From Ignavibacteriota bacterium (GTDB lineage Bacteria; Bacteroidota; Ignavibacteria; UBA10030; SZUA-254), in contig JACPVN010000045.1 in the NCBI GenBank assembly GCA_016191715.1, positions 1-9,772 on the forward strand: a stretch of DNA of 9,772 nucleotides, written 5' to 3'. The position numbers and the translations under genes are program-made. This document shows, piece by piece, positions 5,832 through 9,772 of this stretch (position 1 is its first letter; each line of letters begins with the position of its first letter). The notes beneath the pieces were generated by a model that was not told where the DNA came from, made no database searches, and saw only the letters and a program-made list of their open reading frames with translations.

Positions 5832-8330
5832 ATGGATACCAATCCCGAAACTATGGCTACTCCAAAATACATAGTCGAAAATATCCGTAGAGAAATTGAG
5901 AATGCCAGAGGAAGTCACATCTGGGACGACTACGTCAATGCTCTACGTCTAATTTCTCAGGTTGTGTTTACAAGAAGTTCCGGATTTATTCTGGAGCTTA
6001 TCCAAAATGCAGAAGATTCAGGCTTAGAAATAGAAGAGTCTGGCAACTTTGAGATCAGTATGAATCAGCAACGAGTCAAAATCTCACACAATGGAAAAGC
6101 CTTTAACGAAAATGATGTAAAGGCAATTTCTGGTATTCGTTCATCTAAAAAACCTGAGCGTGGTTTTCTCGGATACCTCGGTATCGGTTTCAAATCGGTA
6201 CTTAAAATCACAGACCGACCCGAAATCTACTCGAATGGTTTTCAATTCAAATTCGACAGAACTCATTGGAACGACCCAAGCTCAACTCCTTGGCACGTTA
6301 TACCGATATGGATGGATGAACCTTCTGAACCCATCGACGCCTCAAGAACGACTTTTATCATTCCATTCCGAGAAGCAACTGATGCCCCACGCATTGCTGA
6401 AGAAATCAAAAAAATCCGTCTTGAACTTTACTTATTTCTCCGTTGGCTAAGAAAGATTGAAATCATAGATGAGATATCCAAGGAACACTGGACACTCGAA
6501 AACCTTGGAGAAAATCAGGAAGGTATTTCAACTCTGAAAGGTGATTTTGAGTTGAGACGATTTAAGTTTTTCCGTCGCAATGTCGAAGTCCCAGAATGGG
6601 TTAAAGACGACAGGTTAACTCAGGAATATCGAGCCAACGTCACCCAACGGGAGATTGCTATTGGCTTTGCTCTTGACAAGGACGGTAATCTCGCGCCAAA
6701 CGAAGCAGGAGCAATGTATGGAGGCGTGTATTCCTTCCTCCCGCTTGGCGAGGCAAAGAGTGGAGCAAAATTTCCAATTCAAGCGGACTTTCTTGTGCAA
6801 CCGGGTCGTGATGCGTTGAACTACGAAGCAAAATGGAACCATTGGATTCTCGAAGAAGTAGAAAAACTCTCTCTCGATGCAATCATTTTTTTCAAGACAC
6901 ACGAGACTTGGAAATATCAATACTTGCCAGCCTTCGAGTTCACACACTCAAAAGGTTTAGAGTCATTCGACAAGTTATTCTATCCCAAACTTATTCAACC
7001 GATCGAGACACATCTTGCATCAACAAATTCTATCCTCACCATCGATGACGAGTGGGCAAAAATCGATGATGTTATCCGTCTGACAGAGACAGATCAAACT
7101 GTTGATGATCTTGTCAGCTCTGGATTGTTCAAATTGGTAGAAATTGCACCCGCGTTCGGTAGAAGAGAGAATCTAAAAATCGTCCATCCGAATGTTATTG
7201 AACAGAAGATCCACCCTTTGGCAAAAGCTGACCGATGGAATTTATTTGAGAATACAGAATTTTTACAAACTAAATCAAAGGAAGAAAATGCTGGAATATG
7301 GTTTGCAAAGTTCTATAAGTGGCTTTATAAATATCCACACTACAAAGAAGTTTATGGTCCTCGTGGTGGTTATAAAGGAAAAACAGTCAAACAATATCAC
7401 GATGTCGAATTCATCCTTACAACGGAAAATTTACTGAAAAAGGGCGGAAAAGTTTTTATTCTTGATTTGGTACAAGATAATGCCACACTTAATGAGTTGG
7501 CTGAGATACTAAAGAGTTCAAAACCAATTATCCACCCGGACATTTTATCTAGCTCTTTCGATTATGAGAGAGTAAGTCTTCAAGGGTTCTTAACTGGTTT
7601 TTGTGGCGTTCAGACTTTAGATGCACGAAAAATCTGCAAAGAAATAATTCTTCCCCAAATTGTCTCTAAGTCTCCACAGCCTACTCTCGATAACTTATTG
7701 TCTCTCACAAGGCTTTGCAAAGAAATACTTGGAACCGACCTGGGTTACAATATTGAGCTATGGGTTAGTACAGAATCGGGAAATATTAAAACTAGCAAGG
7801 AAGTTCTCTTGGCTTCTAAATTCAAACCTCTTAGAAATTGGGAAACGCATCAAGATTTTGTTCCGGGACTTAGTTTCATTGATAGCGTATACTTGCCACC
7901 TGATTCCTCAGATGATGACTTGAAAACATGGCGTGAATTTTTCAAAGCTGCTGGCGTCAAGGAGAATCCGGACAATGGAGTTGAGCAATTTGCTATTAAC
8001 TTTGCCTTGGACAAGTTGAAAAGCAAATATAAAAAAACTCAACTCGTTGAGAAACTCAATTATGGTTTCGACATCCAAGCTGAAACTCCCGATGGCAAAG
8101 CTATCCAAGTTGAGGTCAAAGGAGTTAGCATTGAGCAAGATGTAGAACTAACAGGCAATGAAGCGGATGCAGCAGATACATACAAGAGTTCATTCTACCT
8201 CTGTGTGGTTGCATCGATTCCAAACTCGCCAACGATTCATCTCGTTAATAATCCCGCACAGCCGGGTATTGGCAAAAAAGACAAGCTAACTATCCCAGTT
8301 GATGTTTGGAAGACGGGACAAACAATTTAG
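5832..8330 (+). CDS. Sacsin/Hsp90-like ATPase with C-terminal DUF3883 domain
   Basis: An 832-aa protein with two recognisable ends. Residues about 45-330 form a GHKL-type (Hsp90/sacsin-like) ATPase: the N-box ELIQNAED (Glu55, Asn59), the SHNG box (85-88), the GYLGIGFKSV glycine-rich motif (114-123), and FPIQADFLVQPGRDAL (314-329), which is characteristic of sacsin-type domains. HNG in place of the usual DNG is common in this branch, so ATP binding is expected. Residues about 728-832 match DUF3883: GFDI with Asp747, then VEVKG with Glu761 and Lys763, then FYLCVV. The D...ExK pattern is that of PD-(D/E)xK-like nuclease folds. The middle (330-725) has no motif I recognise. No methylase, helicase or modification partner is nearby. 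It starts 36 bases after the aldehyde dehydrogenase; the site before ATG 5832 is weak and M8 (5853) is an alternative. Sampled 60-base lines give 28-47% GC versus 48-58% in upstream genes. Confidence 0.85.
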   Translation: MDTNPETMATPKYIVENIRREIENARGSHIWDDYVNALRLISQVVFTRSSGFILELIQNAEDSGLEIEESGNFEISMNQQRVKISHNGKAFNENDVKAISGIRSSKKPERGFLGYLGIGFKSVLKITDRPEIYSNGFQFKFDRTHWNDPSSTPWHVIPIWMDEPSEPIDASRTTFIIPFREATDAPRIAEEIKKIRLELYLFLRWLRKIEIIDEISKEHWTLENLGENQEGISTLKGDFELRRFKFFRRNVEVPEWVKDDRLTQEYRANVTQREIAIGFALDKDGNLAPNEAGAMYGGVYSFLPLGEAKSGAKFPIQADFLVQPGRDALNYEAKWNHWILEEVEKLSLDAIIFFKTHETWKYQYLPAFEFTHSKGLESFDKLFYPKLIQPIETHLASTNSILTIDDEWAKIDDVIRLTETDQTVDDLVSSGLFKLVEIAPAFGRRENLKIVHPNVIEQKIHPLAKADRWNLFENTEFLQTKSKEENAGIWFAKFYKWLYKYPHYKEVYGPRGGYKGKTVKQYHDVEFILTTENLLKKGGKVFILDLVQDNATLNELAEILKSSKPIIHPDILSSSFDYERVSLQGFLTGFCGVQTLDARKICKEIILPQIVSKSPQPTLDNLLSLTRLCKEILGTDLGYNIELWVSTESGNIKTSKEVLLASKFKPLRNWETHQDFVPGLSFIDSVYLPPDSSDDDLKTWREFFKAAGVKENPDNGVEQFAINFALDKLKSKYKKTQLVEKLNYGFDIQAETPDGKAIQVEVKGVSIEQDVELTGNEADAADTYKSSFYLCVVASIPNSPTIHLVNNPAQPGIGKKDKLTIPVDVWKTGQTI

Positions 8331-8333
8331 TTC

Positions 8334-8621
8334 ATGGAAAACATCATGATAAGTCAAAAAGAATTTGAAGAAAAGTCACTAACACTCAGTTTAGAATTCA
8401 GTAAGTATCTGCTTGAACACGAGGAACTTGATTCTGAAATTCCTACCGAGGCAGTTGTGAAGTTTCTTCCCTCTAATGATCCTGAGTATTGCGAGTATGT
8501 TATGAGACAAGCTGAAAGAAATGACTACCGTCCCGTTGTCTTTGTTGAGTTTGACGGATTGCAACCGGAGAGGCTTTCACGCATGATTAATCCGCGAATT
8601 CTTGAAACAGAAGCTGTCTAA
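8334..8621 (+). CDS. DUF5647-like small protein
   Basis: A 95-aa acidic protein beginning 3 bases after the preceding stop. The second ATG at 8346 may be the true start: it gives MISQKEFEEKSLTLSLEFS, which fits the recalled DUF5647 opening, and GGA at 8336-8338 lies at suitable spacing. Further matches to that family, from memory, are EFSKYLLEHEEL, PTEAVVKFLPSNDPEYCEYVM, VVFVEFDGL and a final MINPRILE. It reads as a helix, then alternating strand-helix-strand, with no transmembrane segment or catalytic motif. Function is unknown. Its tight spacing indicates co-translation with the ATPase-DUF3883 gene, so it may be a small partner or regulator (inference). A protein-profile search is needed to confirm the family. 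Confidence 0.72.
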   Translation: MENIMISQKEFEEKSLTLSLEFSKYLLEHEELDSEIPTEAVVKFLPSNDPEYCEYVMRQAERNDYRPVVFVEFDGLQPERLSRMINPRILETEAV

Positions 8622-8677
8622 CAAAAAATCAGTTTGAGAATTTGACGAGATTTTTCTCCCGACCGCCGCACAGATAA

Positions 8678-9229
8678 ATGGCATTTCGACCAACAAACAA
8701 TCTGATAGAAGGAATCCTCGATAATACAACTCCCGGTATTGTTCGGGGATGGGTTGACTTTTTTCGTCAGGGAAAAGAACCGTTACACTGCACACTTGAG
8801 CTTGATGGTGATTTCCATGATGAAGTTCGCGGGCGCATTCTCCATTTCTGGAACGAACACCCTTCTGATTCCGGGTGTGACGGTTCTCTTGGAAGAATTG
8901 AACCGGAATACATTGAAAGCATGAGACTGGTACAGAAAGGAAATGTTGGGGACGTTACAATCAATCATCATGGAACTGTGTATATCGAATGGTATTCTGA
9001 AAGTAACGGTCGCGTTGTTTTGAATATTGATCAAACCCAAGTAGAAATTCTTGGTGACGAGGTTGACCTTGCAACACTCCCGCCGCGCAAATCTCATCCT
9101 GATGCGTTTGGAATCTACTTACGGGAAATGGGAATCGCAATCAGGAAATCCTCAAAAAATCCTGATGCGATTGTGCTTGGATTGGGTAATTCAGGATTAT
9201 ATCCGGGTGATGATGCTGAGAGGAATTGA
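8678..9229 (+). CDS. Uncharacterised 183-aa protein
   Basis: I do not recognise a named family. The protein is predicted soluble, without signal peptide or membrane segment. It shows a beta-rich N-terminal half containing GWVDFFRQGKEPLHCTLELDGDFHDEVRGRILHF (residues 24-57), then GNVGDVT (88-94) and VYIEWYSESNGRVVLNID (101-118), and a charged C-terminal half ending GLYPGDDAERN. The DFHDEVRG, VGD(V)T and YIEWYSExNGRVV segments look like conserved blocks of a recurring uncharacterised family, but this is recollection, not a search result. Cys38 and Cys67 are its only cysteines. It lies 56 bases after the DUF5647-like gene with a poor ribosome-binding site before ATG 8678. It may be part of the same unit. 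Cysteine and histidine spacing does not suggest a zinc finger. Confidence 0.75.
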   Translation: MAFRPTNNLIEGILDNTTPGIVRGWVDFFRQGKEPLHCTLELDGDFHDEVRGRILHFWNEHPSDSGCDGSLGRIEPEYIESMRLVQKGNVGDVTINHHGTVYIEWYSESNGRVVLNIDQTQVEILGDEVDLATLPPRKSHPDAFGIYLREMGIAIRKSSKNPDAIVLGLGNSGLYPGDDAERN

Positions 9230-9257
9230 AATCATTGAATGTCGAACGCATTAGACA

Positions 9258-9274
9258 AAAAATCCGGAATTTTT
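9258..9274 (+). terminator. Weak AT-rich hairpin after the 183-aa gene
   Basis: AAAAAT (9258-9263) and ATTTTT (9269-9274) form a six-pair all-A/T stem around CCGGA, starting 29 bases after the stop at 9229. An alternative fold, AATCCG (9261-9266) with CGGGTT (9275-9280), also exists. Neither has a separate T tract on the + strand, so termination would be weak. On the opposite strand the second fold is followed by TTTT, but no leftward gene is seen there. Confidence 0.3.
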
Positions 9275-9278
9275 CGGG

Positions 9279-9307
9279 TTGGCAAACTAAATGAATTTTC
9301 GTATCTT
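9279..9307 (+). promoter_or_regulatory. Candidate promoter for lat leader
   Basis: TTGGCA (9279-9284) and TATCTT (9302-9307) are separated by 17 bases. They match the sigma-70 -35 and -10 consensus at five and four of six positions. The same bases also fit the Bacteroidota pattern of TTG and TAnnTTT elements about 19 bases apart. The predicted start site is near 9313-9315, giving a leader of about 235 bases before the lat start. Confidence 0.5.
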
Positions 9308-9312
9308 AAGCC

Positions 9313-9420
9313 ATGAAATTTATCGGGTTCAACATACATCCCCATTCTAAAACAACAGCTGAGTCTTTACCCGGAAGACCGTACATCGTTTCCCTCTACG
9401 AACACCAAGAGTTCTTCTAA
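9313..9420 (+). CDS. Short ORF in lat leader (35 codons), doubtful
   Basis: An ATG at 9313 opens a 35-codon frame (beginning MKFIGFNIHPHSKTTAESL) ending at TAA 9418-9420. It starts five bases after the predicted -10 element, so its mRNA would be almost leaderless, and no ribosome-binding site is possible. It has only two lysine codons, so it does not look like a lysine attenuation peptide. Its stop codon sits inside a hairpin at 9409-9426. It may be a translated leader peptide or chance; a short conserved gene is not supported without homologues. Confidence 0.22.
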   Translation: MKFIGFNIHPHSKTTAESLPGRPYIVSLYEHQEFF

Positions 9421-9501
9421 GAACTCATTCCCTCTCTTTTAATATTTCTTTCAGTCTTCTTTTGATGACTGAGGAAATTCTCTGTTTGGCTTGATGCCAA
9501 A
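9409..9501 (+). promoter_or_regulatory. Three successive hairpins in the lat 5' leader
   Basis: Three inverted repeats follow one another. The first is GAGTTCT (9409-9415) with AGAACTC (9420-9426), a seven-pair stem closed by four bases. The second is TTTCTTTCAGTC (9445-9456) with GACTGAGGAAA (9467-9477), about eleven pairs with one bulged T and one T-G pair. The third is TTTGGC (9485-9490) with GCCAAA (9496-9501). The third is followed by AT-rich sequence and a run of T at 9513-9518. The set looks like a structured leader, possibly an attenuator or unclassified riboswitch; no lysine riboswitch core is visible. The rest of 9230-9551 holds no supported gene. Confidence 0.4.
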
Positions 9502-9551
9502 TTCAATTATGATTTTTTCAAAAAACTAAATTAGAAAGAAAAAGGTGTTTT

Positions 9552-9772
9552 GTGTCTCATCATATTAATCCGAATAACGTTCACTCAACCATCGGTCAGC
9601 ACATGCTCGTTGACGATTTGGGATTTATTGTTGATCTCAAACGAAGCGAAGGCTCGTGGATTTACGACTCAATGGGAAACAGAAAATTATTAGACTTCTT
9701 CACATTTGTTGCCTCCATGCCGATTGGCTTGAATCATCCGAAAATGATGACGAAAGAATTCATGGAGAAGAT
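9552..9772 (+). CDS. lat: L-lysine 6-aminotransferase, N-terminal part
   Basis: The first 73 codons of a class III aminotransferase, cut by the window edge. The GTG at 9552 is chosen because AAAGG (9541-9545) lies 6 bases upstream and a stop at 9510-9512 closes the frame with no ATG between. The peptide begins MSHHINPNNVHSTIGQHML, then VDLKRSEGSWIYDSMG, LLDFFTFVASMPIG and LNHPKM. This matches the start of the PLP-dependent lysine epsilon-transaminases (PxNVHxTLxxHML, DLxxSxGSWIxD, YLDFFTFxASxPLGxNHP), which move the 6-amino group of lysine to 2-oxoglutarate, yielding glutamate and 2-aminoadipate 6-semialdehyde. The PLP lysine lies outside the window. The aldehyde dehydrogenase at 4311-5795 may use the product. 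Confidence 0.85.
   Translation, partial: MSHHINPNNVHSTIGQHMLVDDLGFIVDLKRSEGSWIYDSMGNRKLLDFFTFVASMPIGLNHPKMMTKEFMEK

Noticed and set aside
9513..9525. TTTTTTCAAAAAA as a terminator hairpin before lat.
   Set aside because: The two arms are separated by a single base, so no loop can form; it lacks a GC stem.
9230..9551. Lysine riboswitch upstream of lat.
   Set aside because: I could not find the conserved core segments of the L box; the hairpins seen do not reproduce its five-helix junction.
1..9772. CRISPR array, tRNA or rRNA genes.
   Set aside because: No regularly spaced direct repeats, tRNA cloverleaf signatures or rRNA-like stretches were seen on either strand.

Overview
The window reads as a compact bacterial chromosome segment in which every supported gene lies on the + strand. 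The lineage is probably the Bacteroidota/Chlorobiota (Ignavibacteria-like) branch. That is an inference from three things: a transketolase split into half-genes, an IS4-type transposase tail resembling those of Bacteroidota, and a lysine 6-aminotransferase of the type common there. No rRNA or other marker confirms it.

Layout. (1) Positions 1-141 hold the right end of an insertion sequence: the last 41 codons of an IS4-family transposase and a probable terminal inverted repeat. (2) Positions 167-4283 form a tightly packed run: a DUF2283 small protein, the C-terminal half of transketolase, a membrane-anchored single-PDZ HtrA/Deg protease, adenylosuccinate lyase (purB) and a reversed-order hicB-hicA toxin-antitoxin pair. 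htrA-purB, purB-hicB and hicB-hicA are each joined by a 4-base start/stop overlap. The 59-codon hicA has a GTG start. (3) Positions 4311-5795 encode an NAD(P)-dependent aldehyde dehydrogenase. (4) Positions 5832-9229 form an accessory block with lower GC in sampled stretches: an 832-aa protein joining a sacsin/Hsp90-like ATPase fold to a C-terminal DUF3883 nuclease-like domain, a DUF5647-like small protein and an unassigned 183-aa protein. (5) Positions 9230-9551 are a 322-base non-coding stretch with a good promoter candidate, three successive hairpins and one short ORF. (6) From 9552 to the edge is the start of L-lysine 6-aminotransferase (lat).

How the genes may work together. The aldehyde dehydrogenase and lat could be consecutive steps of lysine catabolism (lysine to 2-aminoadipate semialdehyde to 2-aminoadipate), now separated by the accessory block. 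That block is the best candidate for an undescribed system: an ATPase plus DUF3883 architecture is typical of anti-phage or nucleic-acid-processing islands, and it is followed by two little-studied small proteins. The transketolase C-half lacks its N-half immediately upstream, where the IS end and DUF2283 gene now sit.
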